In this document: positions 9,759-20,366 of the stretch, piece after piece
Layout: every line of letters begins with the position of its first letter
Position numbering within the stretch: position 1 is the stretch's first letter
Assembly: GCF_019968605.1 (NCBI RefSeq)
Contig: NZ_CP082966.1
Span: 310,001 to 374,000, forward strand
DNA: 64,000 nucleotides
Direction: 5' to 3'
DNA from: Polaribacter litorisediminis
Lineage (GTDB): Bacteria > Bacteroidota > Bacteroidia > Flavobacteriales > Flavobacteriaceae
Program-made: the position numbers and the translations under genes
Notes under the pieces: generated by a model
The model's database searches: none
What the model was told of the DNA's origin: nothing
What the model saw: only the letters and a program-made list of their open reading frames with translations

Positions 9759-10583
9759 ATGTCAGTTAGAAAATTAAAACCAATAACACCAGGTCAGCGT
9801 TTTAGAGTTGTAAATGGATTCGACACCATTACAACTGATAAGCCGGAGAAAAGTTTACTTGCTCCGAAAAAAAGATCTGGAGGTCGAAACAGTCAAGGTA
9901 GAATGACAACTCGTAACATAGGAGGTGGTCATAAGCAAAGATATCGTATTATCGATTTTAAAAGAGATAAAAACGGTATTCCTGCAACAGTAAAAACAAT
10001 AGAATACGATCCAAATCGTACTGCATTTATTGCACTATTAAGTTATGTTGATGGAGAAAAACGTTATGTAATTGCACAAAACGGTTTAAAAGTAGGGCAG
10101 TCAGTTATTTCAGGATCAGGGATTGCTCCAGAAATCGGAAATACAATGCCTTTAAGTGAAATTCCTTTAGGAACTACAATTTCATGTATTGAGTTACGTC
10201 CAGGTCAGGGTGCTGTTATGGCACGCTCGGCGGGTTCTTTTGCGCAATTAATGGCAAGAGATGGTAAATATGCAACGGTAAAAATGCCCTCAGGAGAAAC
10301 AAGATTAATCTTGTTAACTTGTTTGGCTACAATCGGTGTTGTTTCTAATTCAGATCATCAACTTTTAGTATCTGGTAAAGCAGGTAGAAGAAGATGGTTA
10401 GGAAGAAGACCAAGAGTGAACGCTGTTAGAATGAATCCTGTAGATCACCCAATGGGTGGAGGTGAAGGACGTGCTTCAGGTGGTCATCCAAGATCTAGAA
10501 ATGGTATTCCTGCTAAAGGATTTAAGACTAGATCTAAAACCAAGGCAAGTAATAAGTATATTTTAGAACGTAGAAAGAAATAA
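9759..10583 (+). CDS. rplB: 50S ribosomal protein L2
   Basis: 274 residues, normal length. L2 supports subunit association and the peptidyl transferase centre. Conserved [20 protein letters not shown] appears near residue 41 and the C-terminal [19 protein letters not shown] contains the essential histidine (His about 229 in E. coli numbering). rpsS follows after 6 bases. Confidence 0.98.
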   Translation: MSVRKLKPITPGQRFRVVNGFDTITTDKPEKSLLAPKKRSGGRNSQGRMTTRNIGGGHKQRYRIIDFKRDKNGIPATVKTIEYDPNRTAFIALLSYVDGEKRYVIAQNGLKVGQSVISGSGIAPEIGNTMPLSEIPLGTTISCIELRPGQGAVMARSAGSFAQLMARDGKYATVKMPSGETRLILLTCLATIGVVSNSDHQLLVSGKAGRRRWLGRRPRVNAVRMNPVDHPMGGGEGRASGGHPRSRNGIPAKGFKTRSKTKASNKYILERRKK

Positions 10584-10589
10584 TAAGTT

Positions 10590-10868
10590 ATGGCAAGATC
10601 ACTAAAAAAAGGACCTTACGTTCACTATAAATTAGAGAAAAAAGTTTTAGCTAATGTAGATGCTGGAAGCAAAACTGTGATTAAAACTTGGTCTAGGGCA
10701 AGTATGATTACTCCAGATTTTGTGGGACAAACAATTGCTGTTCACAACGGACGTCAGTTTGTACCGGTATACGTTACTGAAAACATGGTAGGGCATAAGT
10801 TAGGCGAATTTTCACCAACTCGTTCTTTTAGAGGACACGCTGGTGCAAAAAATAAAGGTAAAAAATAG
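10590..10868 (+). CDS. rpsS: 30S ribosomal protein S19
   Basis: 92 residues beginning [10 protein letters not shown], with [15 protein letters not shown] and [23 protein letters not shown]19 lies in the 30S head and contacts the large subunit through bridge B1a. It has 6-base gaps on both sides within the operon. Confidence 0.98.
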   Translation: MARSLKKGPYVHYKLEKKVLANVDAGSKTVIKTWSRASMITPDFVGQTIAVHNGRQFVPVYVTENMVGHKLGEFSPTRSFRGHAGAKNKGKK

Positions 10869-10874
10869 TAGGCA

Positions 10875-11279
10875 ATGGGAGTTCGTAAAAAAAATATGGC
10901 AGATCAGTTAAAGGCAGATAGAAAGCACCGTGCTTTCGCAAAGCTTACTAACTGTCCTACGTCACCAAGAAAAATGCGTTTGGTAGCAGATCAGGTTAGA
11001 GGAGTAGAAGTTGAAAAAGCTTTACAAATCTTAAAGTTCAGTCCTAAAGAAGCATCAATCAATTTAGAGAAGTTGTTATTGTCTGCAATCGCAAACTGGC
11101 AAGCTAAAAATGAGGATGCATCGATTGAAGATGCTGGATTATTTGTGAAATCTATCTGCGTTGATAGTGCAGGAATGTTAAAAAGATTAAGACCAGCTCC
11201 GCAAGGACGTGCGCATAGAATTCGTAAGCGTTCTAATCACGTTACTTTAGAGTTAGGTAGTAAAAATTTAAGTAATTAA
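10875..11279 (+). CDS. rplV: 50S ribosomal protein L22
   Basis: 134 residues, slightly longer than E. coli L22 (110) because of about 20 extra N-terminal residues before the core [24 protein letters not shown]. The tunnel-lining hairpin with [21 protein letters not shown] is at the C-terminus. An internal ATG at 10908 ([10 protein letters not shown]) is an alternative start; I keep 10875 because it fits the operon spacing. Confidence 0.96.
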   Translation: MGVRKKNMADQLKADRKHRAFAKLTNCPTSPRKMRLVADQVRGVEVEKALQILKFSPKEASINLEKLLLSAIANWQAKNEDASIEDAGLFVKSICVDSAGMLKRLRPAPQGRAHRIRKRSNHVTLELGSKNLSN

Positions 11280-11290
11280 TCTAAGTAGAA

Positions 11291-12016
11291 ATGGGACAAA
11301 AAACAAATCCAATTGGAAATCGTTTAGGAATCATCAGAGGTTGGGAGTCTAACTGGTATGGTGGTAATGACTACGGAGACAAAATTGCCGAAGATTATAA
11401 GATAAGAGAGTATATTCATGCTAGATTAACAAAAGCAAGTGTATCAAGAGTAATTATAGAGCGTACTTTAAAACTTGTAACCGTTACTATCACTACTGCT
11501 AGACCTGGTATTATTATCGGAAAAGGTGGTCAAGAGGTAGATAAGTTAAAAGAGGAGCTTAAGAAAATTACAGGGAAAGAAGTTCAGATTAATATTTTCG
11601 AAATTAAGCGTCCAGAATTGGATTCAAAATTAGTGGCAACAAGTGTTGCTCGTCAAATAGAAAATAGAATTTCTTATAAGAGAGCTATTAAAATGGCGAT
11701 CCAAGCTACGATGAGAATGAACGCTGAAGGAATTAAAATTCAAATTTCAGGTCGTTTAAACGGAGCAGAGATGGCGCGTTCAGAGCACTTTAAAGAAGGA
11801 AGAATTCCATTATCTACTTTTAGAGCAGATATTGATTATTCACTTGTAGAAGCTCATACTACCTACGGAAGATTAGGTATAAAAGTATGGATTATGAAAG
11901 GTGAGGTTTATGGAAAGAGAGAATTATCTCCGTTAGTTGGTTTGTCTAAAAAACAATCTGGTAATAAAGGTGGTGGTGATAGATCTAAACGTCAGCAACC
12001 TCGTAGAAGAAAATAA
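11291..12016 (+). CDS. rpsC: 30S ribosomal protein S3
   Basis: 241 residues. The KH domain carries the [15 protein letters not shown] loop near residue 77, and the C-terminal domain carries [15 protein letters not shown]3 lines the mRNA entry channel and contributes to helicase action of the ribosome. The tail is a basic, glycine-rich extension ([16 protein letters not shown]). rplP follows after 22 bases. Confidence 0.98.
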   Translation: MGQKTNPIGNRLGIIRGWESNWYGGNDYGDKIAEDYKIREYIHARLTKASVSRVIIERTLKLVTVTITTARPGIIIGKGGQEVDKLKEELKKITGKEVQINIFEIKRPELDSKLVATSVARQIENRISYKRAIKMAIQATMRMNAEGIKIQISGRLNGAEMARSEHFKEGRIPLSTFRADIDYSLVEAHTTYGRLGIKVWIMKGEVYGKRELSPLVGLSKKQSGNKGGGDRSKRQQPRRRK

Positions 12017-12038
12017 TTTTTAAACCAGAAAATTAAAA

Positions 12039-12470
12039 ATGTTACAGCCAAAAAGAGTAAAATACCGTAAGGTACAGAAGTCGAAGGGAAATATGACAGG
12101 GATCTCTGGTAGGGGAAATCAGCTTTCTAACGGAATGTTTGGTATCAAATCCATAGATCAAAACTTGTTGACTTCTCGTCAAATAGAAGCAGCTCGTATC
12201 GCGGCAACTCGTCATATGAAAAGGGAAGGTCAATTATGGATAAAAGTATTTCCAGACAAGCCTATCACTAAGAAACCATTAGAAGTAAGGATGGGTAAAG
12301 GTAAAGGAGCACCAGATCATTTCGTTGCAGTAATCAAACCAGGTAGAATTTTGTTTGAAGTTGGTGGAGTACCAATGAATGTGGCGAAAGAAGCTTTACG
12401 TTTAGCAGCACAAAAACTTCCGGTAAGAACGAAGTTTGTGATCGCAAGAGATTTTGATATTAACGTATAA
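12039..12470 (+). CDS. rplP: 50S ribosomal protein L16
   Basis: 143 residues; opens [13 protein letters not shown]. Conserved [29 protein letters not shown] and [24 protein letters not shown]16 organises the A-site region of 23S rRNA. It is followed by rpmC after 11 bases. Confidence 0.98.
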   Translation: MLQPKRVKYRKVQKSKGNMTGISGRGNQLSNGMFGIKSIDQNLLTSRQIEAARIAATRHMKREGQLWIKVFPDKPITKKPLEVRMGKGKGAPDHFVAVIKPGRILFEVGGVPMNVAKEALRLAAQKLPVRTKFVIARDFDINV

Positions 12471-12481
12471 TTCTAAAGAGA

Positions 12482-12673
12482 ATGAAACAATCAGAAGTAA
12501 AAGAATTATCTATGGCAGATCTTAAAGAGAAGCATGGAGCGTTGCAAAAGAATTATACTGATCTTAAAATGGCTCACGCAATTACTCCTCTGGAGAACCC
12601 GTTGCAATTGAGAGGTTTAAGAAGAACTGTAGCAAGAATTGCAACAGAATTAACAAAAAGAGAATTACAATAA
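12482..12673 (+). CDS. rpmC: 50S ribosomal protein L29
   Basis: 63 residues forming the expected two-helix hairpin: MKQSEVKELSMADLKEK and ENPLQLRGLRRTVARIATEL. L29 sits beside L23 at the polypeptide exit. Flanked by rplP and rpsQ with 11- and 20-base gaps. Confidence 0.96.
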   Translation: MKQSEVKELSMADLKEKHGALQKNYTDLKMAHAITPLENPLQLRGLRRTVARIATELTKRELQ

Positions 12674-12693
12674 TTCTATAGTCAGTTTTAAAG

Positions 12694-12951
12694 ATGGAAA
12701 AAAGAAATCTTAGAAAAGAGAGAATTGGTGTTGTATCTAGCAATAAAATGGAGAAATCTATTGTAGTTGCAGAAACTAAAAGAGTAAAGCACCCAATGTA
12801 CGGAAAGTTCGTATTAAAGACTAAGAAGTACGTTGCACACGACGAAAAGAATGATTGCAACGAAGGAGATACTGTTAGGATCATGGAAACAAGACCTATG
12901 AGTAAATCAAAACGTTGGAGATTAGTAGAAATCCTAGAAAGAGCTAAATAA
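12694..12951 (+). CDS. rpsQ: 30S ribosomal protein S17
   Basis: 85 residues: [21 protein letters not shown] is the S17 opening, with [19 protein letters not shown] and the C-terminal [20 protein letters not shown]17 is a primary 16S rRNA binder with an OB fold. Only 1 base separates it from rplN. Confidence 0.97.
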   Translation: MEKRNLRKERIGVVSSNKMEKSIVVAETKRVKHPMYGKFVLKTKKYVAHDEKNDCNEGDTVRIMETRPMSKSKRWRLVEILERAK

Positions 12952-12952
12952 T

Positions 12953-13321
12953 ATGTTACAGACAGAATCAAGATTAAAAGTCGCAGATAATACTGGAGCA
13001 AAAGAAGTTTTAGTAATTAGAGTTTTGGGAGGAACAAAAAAACGTTACGCAAGTATTGGAGACAAGATTGTGGTATCTGTTAAATCTGCTACTCCTAACG
13101 GAACTGTAAAAAAAGGTCAAGTATCTAGAGCAGTTGTTGTAAGGACAAAGAAAGAAGTTAGACGTAAAGACGGATCGTATATCAGGTTTGATGATAACGC
13201 TTGTGTACTTTTGAATCCTACTGAGGAAATGAGAGGAACTCGTGTATTTGGTCCTGTGGCTCGTGAGCTTCGTGAGAAACAATTCATGAAAATTGTATCA
13301 TTGGCACCTGAAGTGCTTTAA
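12953..13321 (+). CDS. rplN: 50S ribosomal protein L14
   Basis: 122 residues, exactly the usual size. Opens [19 protein letters not shown] and carries [16 protein letters not shown] and [16 protein letters not shown]14 forms intersubunit bridges and is the contact site of the silencing factor RsfS. Confidence 0.98.
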   Translation: MLQTESRLKVADNTGAKEVLVIRVLGGTKKRYASIGDKIVVSVKSATPNGTVKKGQVSRAVVVRTKKEVRRKDGSYIRFDDNACVLLNPTEEMRGTRVFGPVARELREKQFMKIVSLAPEVL

Positions 13322-13335
13322 ATCATTATATAAAG

Positions 13336-13638
13336 ATGAAGAAGTTCAAAATTAAATCAGGAGATACTGTAAAAGTAATCGCAGGAGATCATAAAGGGTC
13401 TGAAGGAAAAGTCTTACAAATTATTAAGGATAAGGATAGAGTATTGGTAGAAGGTGTGAATTTAGTTTCGAAACACACAAAACCTAGCGCTCAGAGTCCT
13501 CAAGGTGGTATTGTAAAAAAAGAAGCTTCCTTGCATGTTTCTAACTTAATGTTAGTAGAAGATGGTGTGGCTGTAAGAGTAGGTTATAAAGTTGATGGAG
13601 ATACTAAAACTAGAATCTCTAAGAAAACTAAAAAATAA
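13336..13638 (+). CDS. rplX: 50S ribosomal protein L24
   Basis: 100 residues with the KOW motif near residues 6-30 ([20 protein letters not shown]), followed by [22 protein letters not shown]24 is an early-assembly protein near the exit tunnel. It lies 8 bases before rplE. Confidence 0.97.
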   Translation: MKKFKIKSGDTVKVIAGDHKGSEGKVLQIIKDKDRVLVEGVNLVSKHTKPSAQSPQGGIVKKEASLHVSNLMLVEDGVAVRVGYKVDGDTKTRISKKTKK

Positions 13639-13646
13639 TAATAATC

Positions 13647-14198
13647 ATGAGTTACGTACCAAGGTTAAAATCGGAATATAAAGAGAGAGTTATAAAGGCT
13701 CTTACTGAAGAATTCAGTTATAAGAATGTAATGCAGGTGCCTAAATTAGAAAAAATAGTTATTTCTAAAGGTGTGGGTGCTGCTATTGCAGATAAGAAAT
13801 TAATAGATTACGCGTTAGAAGAATTGACTAAAATTACAGGTCAAAAAGCAGTTTCTACCATGTCTAAAAAAGATATTGCAGCATTTAAGTTGCGTAAGGG
13901 GATGCCTATTGGTGTTAAAGTTACTTTACGTGGAGATAAAATGTATGAATTTTTAGATAGATTAGTAACAGCTTCGTTACCGCGTGTAAGAGACTTTAAC
14001 GGAATTAAGGCTAATGGGTTTGATGGTAGAGGTAATTACAATTTAGGAATTACTGAACAAATCATTTATCCAGAAATTAATATTGACCAAGTGAAAAAAA
14101 TTAACGGTATGGATATTACGTTTGTAACATCTGCAGATACTGATAAGGAAGCGAAGTCATTGTTAGGAGAATTAGGTTTACCATTCAAAAAAAATTAA
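13647..14198 (+). CDS. rplE: 50S ribosomal protein L5
   Basis: 183 residues; conserved [44 protein letters not shown] and [16 protein letters not shown]5 anchors 5S rRNA in the central protuberance and touches P-site tRNA. rpsN begins 3 bases downstream. Confidence 0.98.
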   Translation: MSYVPRLKSEYKERVIKALTEEFSYKNVMQVPKLEKIVISKGVGAAIADKKLIDYALEELTKITGQKAVSTMSKKDIAAFKLRKGMPIGVKVTLRGDKMYEFLDRLVTASLPRVRDFNGIKANGFDGRGNYNLGITEQIIYPEINIDQVKKINGMDITFVTSADTDKEAKSLLGELGLPFKKN

Positions 14199-14201
14199 TA
14201 A

Positions 14202-14471
14202 ATGGCTAAAGAATCAATGAAAGCGCGTGAGCGCAAAAGAGAGCGAATTGTTGCAAAATATGCGGAAAAAAGAAAAGCTTTAAAAGAAGCTGGAGATTAT
14301 GATGCATTGCAGAAATTACCAAAAAACGCTTCACCTATTAGATTACACAATAGATGTAAGTTAACTGGGCGTCCAAAAGGATATATGCGTCAGTTTGGTT
14401 TATCTCGTGTTACTTTTCGAGAAATGGCAAACCAAGGATTAATTCCTGGTGTTAAAAAGGCAAGTTGGTAG
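14202..14471 (+). CDS. rpsN: 30S ribosomal protein S14, zinc-free form
   Basis: 89 residues. It has the C-terminal block [27 protein letters not shown] and only one cysteine, so it is the long zinc-free type rather than the 61-residue CxxC form. S14 helps assemble the 30S head. It ends the second ribosomal transcript: a hairpin with a T run follows 25 bases later and rpsH is 161 bases away. Confidence 0.97.
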   Translation: MAKESMKARERKRERIVAKYAEKRKALKEAGDYDALQKLPKNASPIRLHNRCKLTGRPKGYMRQFGLSRVTFREMANQGLIPGVKKASW

Positions 14472-14495
14472 TTATCAATAATAAACCTTATAAAT

Positions 14496-14534
14496 AAAAA
14501 TAGAATGTGTATCTTTGCACGCTCTATTTTTTTT
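14496..14534 (+). terminator. Terminator-like hairpin after rpsN
   Basis: AAAAATAGA (14496-14504) pairs perfectly with TCTATTTTT (14523-14531), and the T run extends to 14534. The 18-base loop is long, and it contains a promoter -7 element, so termination and initiation signals are nested. Confidence 0.5.
14510..14517 (+). promoter_or_regulatory. -7 element of a promoter for rpsH onward
   Basis: TATCTTTG at 14510-14517 matches TAnnTTTG exactly. I find no clear TTG at the -33 distance, so the promoter is only partly supported. Transcription would begin near 14522, leaving a leader of about 110 bases before rpsH. S8, the known translational repressor of the spc operon in enterobacteria, would then be the first gene of this transcript. 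Confidence 0.5.
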
Positions 14535-14632
14535 GAGTAGTAGAATTTTAACTGATTATAGGTTCGATTATCACAGAGAGATCTGTAGGTAAATAGAGGT
14601 AGTTGAAAACCGTAGTCGCAATTTAAATAAAT

Positions 14633-15031
14633 ATGTATACAGATCCAATCGCGGATTTTCTTACTAGAGTAAGAAATGCAATCGCTGCAGGACACAGAGT
14701 AGTAGAAATTCCAGCTTCAAATTTGAAGAAGGAAATGACTAAAATTTTGTTTGATCAAGGGTATATTTTAAGTTATCAGTTTAATGATGATAAAGTTCAA
14801 GGAACCATCAAGATAGCTTTAAAGTATGACAAAGAAACAAAAGAGTCAGTAATTAGAAAAATTCAGCGCATCAGTACGCCAGGATTACGTAAGTATGTTG
14901 GCTCTACAGAAATGCCAAGGGTATTAAATGGTCTTGGAATTGCTATCGTTTCTACATCAAAAGGTGTGATGACGAACAAAAAAGCACGTCAAGAAAATGT
15001 TGGAGGAGAAGTTTTATGTTACGTTTATTAA
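14633..15031 (+). CDS. rpsH: 30S ribosomal protein S8
   Basis: 132 residues; [16 protein letters not shown] opening and C-terminal [31 protein letters not shown] are diagnostic. S8 binds the central domain of 16S rRNA and in E. coli represses the spc operon by binding a look-alike site in its mRNA. Here it heads a segment behind its own promoter-like element and a 161-base gap, a natural place for such control. Confidence 0.98.
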   Translation: MYTDPIADFLTRVRNAIAAGHRVVEIPASNLKKEMTKILFDQGYILSYQFNDDKVQGTIKIALKYDKETKESVIRKIQRISTPGLRKYVGSTEMPRVLNGLGIAIVSTSKGVMTNKKARQENVGGEVLCYVY

Positions 15032-15041
15032 ATCTTAAGAA

Positions 15042-15587
15042 ATGAGTAGAATAGGAAAAAATCCCGTTAGCATTTCACAAGGTGTAGATGTAAGCGTAAA
15101 AGATAATGTTGTAACCGTAAAAGGGAAGTTAGGTGAATTAACGCAAACTATTTCTAACGGAATTACAGTAGAGATTCAAGATGGCATTATCACTTTAGAT
15201 AGGGCATCAGAAAGTAAAGACCATAAAGCACAACATGGTTTAATGAGAGCTTTGATTTTTAATATGATCGAAGGTGTAAGTAAAGGTTGGACTAAAGATT
15301 TAGAATTGGTTGGTGTAGGTTATAGAGCATCAAATCAAGGACAAAAGTTAGATTTAGCTTTAGGTTTCTCTCATAATATCGTTTTAGAAGTTGCTCCGGA
15401 AGTAAAAGTTGAAACAATATCTGAGAAAGGGAAAAACCCGATCATTAAATTATCTTCATTTGACAAACAATTAGTTGGTCAAGTTGCTGCAAAGATTCGT
15501 TCTTTCAGAGCTCCAGAGCCTTACAAAGGAAAAGGAGTTAAGTTTGTTGGTGAAATATTAAGAAGAAAAGCAGGTAAATCTGCATAA
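15042..15587 (+). CDS. rplF: 50S ribosomal protein L6
   Basis: 181 residues. [11 protein letters not shown] opening; two similar halves, the second with [21 protein letters not shown] and the C-terminal [22 protein letters not shown]6 lies near the factor-binding site. Ten bases after rpsH. Confidence 0.98.
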   Translation: MSRIGKNPVSISQGVDVSVKDNVVTVKGKLGELTQTISNGITVEIQDGIITLDRASESKDHKAQHGLMRALIFNMIEGVSKGWTKDLELVGVGYRASNQGQKLDLALGFSHNIVLEVAPEVKVETISEKGKNPIIKLSSFDKQLVGQVAAKIRSFRAPEPYKGKGVKFVGEILRRKAGKSA

Positions 15588-15598
15588 TATATAGTATT

Positions 15599-15949
15599 AT
15601 GGCATTATCAAAGCTACAAAGAAGAACTAGAATTAAACGTAGAATCAGAAAGATTATTTCAGGTACGGCTACAAAACCTAGATTATCGGTTTATAGAAGT
15701 AACAAGGAAATATACGTGCAATTGGTAGATGATGTAAATGGAGTTACTTTAGCTTCAGTTTCATCAAGAGATAAAGATATAAAAGCAACTACAAAAGTAG
15801 AGGCCGCTGCATCAGTTGGTAAATCAATTGCTGAAAAAGCTGCTAAAGCAGGAATAGAAACAATTGCTTTCGATAGAAATGGTTATTTATACCATGGTAG
15901 AGTTAAAGTATTAGCAGAAGCTGCAAGAGAAGCTGGTTTAAAATTTTAA
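15599..15949 (+). CDS. rplR: 50S ribosomal protein L18
   Basis: 116 residues: [34 protein letters not shown] and the C-terminal [27 protein letters not shown]18 binds 5S rRNA with L5. Tight 11- and 6-base spacing to neighbours. Confidence 0.98.
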   Translation: MALSKLQRRTRIKRRIRKIISGTATKPRLSVYRSNKEIYVQLVDDVNGVTLASVSSRDKDIKATTKVEAAASVGKSIAEKAAKAGIETIAFDRNGYLYHGRVKVLAEAAREAGLKF

Positions 15950-15955
15950 GAAATT

Positions 15956-16477
15956 ATGCAAGGTTATAAAAACGTAGAAAGAGTTAAGCCAAGTGGGTTA
16001 GAGCTTGTAGATAAATTAGTGGGTGTACAACGTGTTACCAAAGTAACAAAAGGTGGTAGAGCATTTGGATTCTCTGCAATTGTTGTTGTTGGAGATGGTA
16101 ATGGAGTAGTCGGACACGGATTGGGTAAATCTAAAGATGTTTCTTCGGCAATAGCGAAAGCGGTTGAAGATGCAAAGAAAAATTTAGTAAGAATTCCTAT
16201 TTTAGATGGAACATTACCTCATGAGCAAAAAGGAAAGTTTGGTGGTGCTAAAATTTTCATTAAACCTGCATCTCCTGGTACAGGGGTTATAGCTGGTGGT
16301 GCTGTTCGTGTTGTTTTAGAATCTGTGGGTATACATGATGTATTATCGAAATCACAGGGTTCATCTAATCCTCACAATGCAGTAAAGGCTACATTTAATG
16401 CATTATTGCAATTGCGCAGCGCCGCATCTATTGCAAAGCAGAGAGGAGTTTCTTTAGAAAAAGTATTTAACGGTTAA
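15956..16477 (+). CDS. rpsE: 30S ribosomal protein S5
   Basis: 173 residues. The N-terminal dsRNA-binding-like domain has [24 protein letters not shown] near residue 23, and the C-terminal domain has [21 protein letters not shown]5 helps maintain decoding fidelity and lines the mRNA entry site. The start at 15956 gives a 6-base gap after rplR. Confidence 0.97.
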   Translation: MQGYKNVERVKPSGLELVDKLVGVQRVTKVTKGGRAFGFSAIVVVGDGNGVVGHGLGKSKDVSSAIAKAVEDAKKNLVRIPILDGTLPHEQKGKFGGAKIFIKPASPGTGVIAGGAVRVVLESVGIHDVLSKSQGSSNPHNAVKATFNALLQLRSAASIAKQRGVSLEKVFNG

Positions 16478-16488
16478 ATCTAAGAACG

Positions 16489-16671
16489 ATGGCAAGAATT
16501 AAAGTTACACAAATTAAAAGTCAAATCGGGCGTCTTCAGAATCAAAAGAGAACTTTAGAGGCATTAGGTTTACGTAGAATGCACCAATCGGTAGAACATG
16601 AGGCAACTCCTTCTATAATTGGTATGGTAAATACAGTTAAACACTTAGTTTCTTTCGAAGAAATTAAATAA
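16489..16671 (+). CDS. rpmD: 50S ribosomal protein L30
   Basis: 60 residues: ARIKVTQIKSQIG, ALGLRRMHQSVEH and IIGMVNTVKHLVSFEE are typical. L30 is a small 23S rRNA-binding protein absent from some bacteria. It lies between rpsE and rplO with 11- and 13-base gaps. Confidence 0.97.
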   Translation: MARIKVTQIKSQIGRLQNQKRTLEALGLRRMHQSVEHEATPSIIGMVNTVKHLVSFEEIK

Positions 16672-16684
16672 GATATTTAAAAAA

Positions 16685-17134
16685 ATGAGTTTACATAATT
16701 TAACACCGGCAAAAGGTTCCGTTAAAAAGGAAAAAAGAATTGCACGTGGTGAAGGTTCTGGAAAAGGTGGTACCGCTACGCGAGGACACAATGGACAGAA
16801 ATCTCGTTCTGGTTATTCTAAAAAGATAGGTTTTGAAGGAGGACAAATGCCACTTCAAAGACGTGTTCCTAAATTCGGTTTCACGAACATTAATCGTAAA
16901 GAGTATCAAGGCATCAACTTGGATAAATTACAGTCTTTAGTTGAGAGCGGAAAAATAACGGATACAGTTAATTTAGACATTTTAATTTCTATTGGTTTAG
17001 TAGGTAAAAATGACCTAGTAAAAATATTAGGAAATGGAGCGTTAAAAGCTAAATTAAATATAACTGTACATAAATTTACTGCAACTGCAAAAGCGGCTAT
17101 TGAAGCTGTTGGAGGAGAAGCGGTTACTTTATAA
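16685..17134 (+). CDS. rplO: 50S ribosomal protein L15
   Basis: 149 residues. Glycine-rich N-terminus (RIARGEGSGKGGTATRGHNGQ, near residue 19) threads into 23S rRNA; EGGQMPLQRRVPKFGF follows. The stop is 8 bases before secY, the widespread rplO-secY coupling. Confidence 0.98.
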   Translation: MSLHNLTPAKGSVKKEKRIARGEGSGKGGTATRGHNGQKSRSGYSKKIGFEGGQMPLQRRVPKFGFTNINRKEYQGINLDKLQSLVESGKITDTVNLDILISIGLVGKNDLVKILGNGALKAKLNITVHKFTATAKAAIEAVGGEAVTL

Positions 17135-17142
17135 GAACCTAA

Positions 17143-18468
17143 ATGATGAATTTAATTAATAAGTTAAAAGACATTTTTAGTATTGAGGAATTGAAAAATA
17201 AAATTCTTCTTACTGTCGGTTTAATTGCTGTATATCGTTTTATGGCGTCTGTTCCTTTACCTGGAATAGATCCACTAGAATTAGCAGCTTTAAAAGAAAG
17301 TACTGGAACAGGTATTTTAGCTTTATTAAATGCATTTACAGGAGGAGCATTTTCTAGAGCGTCAGTTATGGCACTTGGAATAATGCCGTATATTTCTGCA
17401 TCTATTGTAGTTCAATTAATGGGCATTGCGGTTCCATATTTACAAAAACTACAAAAGGATGGAGAAAGTGGACGAAAAAAAATTACACAAATTACAAGAT
17501 GGTTAACCATTGGTATTACATTGGTGCAAGCGCCAACGTATATTACTGCTATTAAAACTCAGTTCGGTTTAGGACCCGAGGCTTTTTTAGTAAGTGGTCC
17601 AACTTTTTGGATATCATCTATCATCATTTTAACAGCAGGTACTATTTTTGCCATGTGGTTAGGAGAGCGTATTACAGACAAAGGTGTTGGTAATGGTATT
17701 TCATTATTGATTACGGTAGGTATTATTGCTAATTTTCCATCAGCATTTTTGCAAGAATTTGTTGCGAAAACAACAAATGCGGGTGCTGGAGGATTAATGA
17801 TGGTATTGCTGGAAATTATAGTTTGGTTTGTGGTAATTTTATTAACTGTGCTATTAGTTACGGCGGTTCGAAAGATAGCTGTGCAGTATGCCAGAAGAAC
17901 AGTTGCAGGTAACATACAAAATGTTGCTGGATCGAGGGATTATATTCCTTTGAAATTGAATGCGGCTGGGGTTATGCCAATTATATTTGCTCAGGCAATT
18001 ATGTTTTTACCAGTTGCTTTGGCTCAAAAATTTCCTGTAATCGCAAGTTTACAAGATATTAATGGTCTTGGTTACAATGTTATTTTTGCATTGTTAATTA
18101 TTATTTTCAGTTTCTTTTACACGGCTATTACGATTCCAACGAATAAAATGGCAGATGATTTAAAGAGAAGCGGTGGTTTTATACCAGGAATTAGACCAGG
18201 TAAGGATACTGCAGATAGATTAGATTCTGTGCTTTCTAGAATTACGTTCCCAGGATCAGTATTTTTGGCAGCATTATCGATCCTTCCAGCAATTGTAGTT
18301 CAGTTTGGAGTGCAACAAAGTTGGGCTATGTTTTATGGTGGTACTTCATTAATAATAATGGTTGGTGTTGCAATTGATACGTTGCAACAGATTAATTCGT
18401 ATTTGTTAAATCGTCATTATGATGGTTTAATGAAAGCGGGAAATAGCAACAGAAAATCGAATAAATAA
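17143..18468 (+). CDS. secY: Protein translocase channel subunit SecY
   Basis: 441 residues with ten predicted membrane segments. [13 protein letters not shown] near residue 26, [13 protein letters not shown] near residue 87, the cytoplasmic loop [10 protein letters not shown] and the C-terminal [18 protein letters not shown] are SecY hallmarks. SecY forms the inner-membrane pore with SecE and SecG for SecA- and SRP-directed export. An ATGATG gives two possible starts (17143, 17146). infA begins 1 base after the stop. Confidence 0.98.
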   Translation: MMNLINKLKDIFSIEELKNKILLTVGLIAVYRFMASVPLPGIDPLELAALKESTGTGILALLNAFTGGAFSRASVMALGIMPYISASIVVQLMGIAVPYLQKLQKDGESGRKKITQITRWLTIGITLVQAPTYITAIKTQFGLGPEAFLVSGPTFWISSIIILTAGTIFAMWLGERITDKGVGNGISLLITVGIIANFPSAFLQEFVAKTTNAGAGGLMMVLLEIIVWFVVILLTVLLVTAVRKIAVQYARRTVAGNIQNVAGSRDYIPLKLNAAGVMPIIFAQAIMFLPVALAQKFPVIASLQDINGLGYNVIFALLIIIFSFFYTAITIPTNKMADDLKRSGGFIPGIRPGKDTADRLDSVLSRITFPGSVFLAALSILPAIVVQFGVQQSWAMFYGGTSLIIMVGVAIDTLQQINSYLLNRHYDGLMKAGNSNRKSNK

Positions 18469-18469
18469 T

Positions 18470-18685
18470 ATGGCTAAGCAATCAGCAATTCAACAAGACG
18501 GAACTATTACAGAAGCATTGTCTAATGCAATGTTTCGTGTGGAATTAGAAAACGGACATATTGTAACGGCACACATTTCGGGTAAAATGCGTATGCATTA
18601 TATTAAATTATTACCGGGAGATAAGGTAAAGTTAGAAATGAGTCCCTATGATTTATCAAAAGCAAGAATTACTTACAGATACTAA
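18470..18685 (+). CDS. infA: Translation initiation factor IF-1
   Basis: 71 residues, a single OB fold: [21 protein letters not shown] and [21 protein letters not shown]-1 blocks the A site during initiation. It is embedded between secY (1 base) and rpmJ (12 bases). Confidence 0.98.
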   Translation: MAKQSAIQQDGTITEALSNAMFRVELENGHIVTAHISGKMRMHYIKLLPGDKVKLEMSPYDLSKARITYRY

Positions 18686-18697
18686 AATACAAAGCAG

Positions 18698-18814
18698 ATG
18701 AAAGTTAGAGCATCAATAAAAAAAAGAAGTGCCGACTGCAAAATAGTGCGCAGAAAGGGTAGATTATATGTAATTAATAAACAAAATCCTAGATTTAAAC
18801 AAAGACAAGGGTAA
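18698..18814 (+). CDS. rpmJ: 50S ribosomal protein L36, zinc-free variant
   Basis: 38 residues, starting [11 protein letters not shown] and ending PRFKQRQG, the two ends that define L36. The zinc ribbon of the common form (CxxC, Cys, His) is lost: only one cysteine remains, in SADCKIVRR, and the histidine position is RF. The TAA overlaps the rpsM ATG by one base. L36 stabilises 23S rRNA near the stalk base. Confidence 0.95.
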   Translation: MKVRASIKKRSADCKIVRRKGRLYVINKQNPRFKQRQG

Positions 18815-19179
18815 TGGCAAGAATAGCAGGTATTGATATTCCAAAGAATAAAAGAGGTGTTATCGCTTTAACTTACATCTTTGGTATAGGAAACAGCAGA
18901 GCTAAAAAAGTTTTAGCAGACGCAAAAGTTGACGAAAGTATTAAAGTTCAAGACTGGACTGATGATCAAATCGCAGCAATTAGGGAGCAAGTGGGTTCTT
19001 TCACTATTGAAGGTGAATTACGTTCTGAGGTGCAAATAAACATCAAACGATTGATGGATATTGGTTGCCAAAGAGGAATTCGTCATAGATTAGGTCTTCC
19101 TTTAAGAGGACAAAGAACAAAGAACAATTCTCGTACTAGAAAAGGGAAGAGAAAAACTGTTGCGAACAAGAAAAAATAA
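18814..19179 (+). CDS. rpsM: 30S ribosomal protein S13
   Basis: 121 residues: [20 protein letters not shown], the GIGNSRAKK helix-turn, and the basic tail [25 protein letters not shown] that contacts P-site tRNA. S13 forms bridges B1a/B1b to the large subunit. It overlaps rpmJ by one base; rpsK is 76 bases on. Confidence 0.98.
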   Translation: MARIAGIDIPKNKRGVIALTYIFGIGNSRAKKVLADAKVDESIKVQDWTDDQIAAIREQVGSFTIEGELRSEVQINIKRLMDIGCQRGIRHRLGLPLRGQRTKNNSRTRKGKRKTVANKKK

Positions 19180-19255
19180 GTTAGATAGGGTAATAAAGAT
19201 CTAATAATAGGTAAACTATAAAGTTAGAAAACTAAATTACTAAAACTGAAAAATT

Positions 19256-19639
19256 ATGGCGAAAGCAAGTGCAAAAAAACGTAAAGTAATTATTGATGCA
19301 ATAGGAGAAGCGCATGTAACTGCATCTTTTAATAACATTATTATTTCTTTAACAAATAAAAAGGGTGATGTTATTTCTTGGTCATCTGCGGGTAAAATGG
19401 GTTTTAGAGGTTCTAAAAAGAACACTCCATATGCAGCTCAATTGGCAGCAGAAGATTGTGCAAATGTTGCAAAAGAAGCAGGTTTACGTAAGGTAAAAGT
19501 TTACGTAAAAGGACCAGGTAATGGTAGAGAATCTGCTATTCGATCTATTCATAATTCAGGTATTGAAGTTACAGAAATTATTGATGTAACACCAATTCCT
19601 CATAATGGATGTCGTCCACCGAAAAGAAGAAGAGTTTAA
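19256..19639 (+). CDS. rpsK: 30S ribosomal protein S11
   Basis: 127 residues with [41 protein letters not shown] and the invariant tail [17 protein letters not shown]11 forms the 30S platform beside the E-site codon. A 105-base gap separates it from rpsD. Confidence 0.98.
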   Translation: MAKASAKKRKVIIDAIGEAHVTASFNNIIISLTNKKGDVISWSSAGKMGFRGSKKNTPYAAQLAAEDCANVAKEAGLRKVKVYVKGPGNGRESAIRSIHNSGIEVTEIIDVTPIPHNGCRPPKRRRV

Positions 19640-19744
19640 TCTGAATTTCATTCAGTTCCTTAATTAATTATTTTAACTTGATGGGATAAAGATTATCGAA
19701 GGAGTAAGCCTTAATTCATAATCCCTATCTATAATAACAAAGAA

Positions 19745-20350
19745 ATGGCAAGATATACAGGACCAAAAACTAAAATTGCTCGTAAATTTGGCGAGGCAAT
19801 CTTCGGAGAAGATAAAAATTTCGAAAAAAGAAATTTCCCTCCAGGACAGCATGGAAATGCAAGAAGAAGAGGAAAAAAATCAGAATATGCTACTCAATTA
19901 ATGGAGAAGCAAAAAGCAAAGTATACGTATGGTATATTGGAGCGTCAATTTAGTAATTTGTTTAAAAAGGCATCAGCTTCTCAAGGAATTACTGGTGAAA
20001 TCTTATTACAATTATGTGAAGCTCGTTTAGACAACGTTGTTTATAGAATGGGTATTTCTAACTCACGCAGCGGAGCGCGTCAATTAGTATCTCACAGACA
20101 TATTACTGTAAATGGAGAAATTATGAATATCCCATCTTATAGTTTACAAGAAGGAGATGTAGTGGCAGTTAGAGAAAAATCTAAATCATTAATAGCTATT
20201 GAAAATGCATTGGCTTCTAACAGTAATGTATACGAATGGTTAACTTGGAATGCTGATAAGAAAGAAGGTACTTTTGTTAAAGTTCCGGAAAGATTACAAA
20301 TCCCAGAGAATATTAAAGAACAATTAATCGTAGAATTATATTCTAAATAA
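19745..20350 (+). CDS. rpsD: 30S ribosomal protein S4, zinc-free form
   Basis: 201 residues: [17 protein letters not shown], the FPPGQHG motif near residue 32 and the S4 RNA-binding domain [15 protein letters not shown] with [10 protein letters not shown]. The N-terminal cysteines of zinc-binding S4 are absent. S4 starts 30S assembly and in E. coli represses the alpha operon. The 105-base gap before it can form GGGAT/ATCCC pairing and might hold a control site (inference). Confidence 0.97.
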   Translation: MARYTGPKTKIARKFGEAIFGEDKNFEKRNFPPGQHGNARRRGKKSEYATQLMEKQKAKYTYGILERQFSNLFKKASASQGITGEILLQLCEARLDNVVYRMGISNSRSGARQLVSHRHITVNGEIMNIPSYSLQEGDVVAVREKSKSLIAIENALASNSNVYEWLTWNADKKEGTFVKVPERLQIPENIKEQLIVELYSK

Positions 20351-20366
20351 TACTTAAATACCTACT

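Noticed and set aside
12582-13001. 139-codon minus-strand hydrophobic frame over rpmC-rpsQ
   Set aside because: It lies antisense to well-conserved ribosomal genes; its hydrophobicity is an effect of A-rich lysine codons read backwards.
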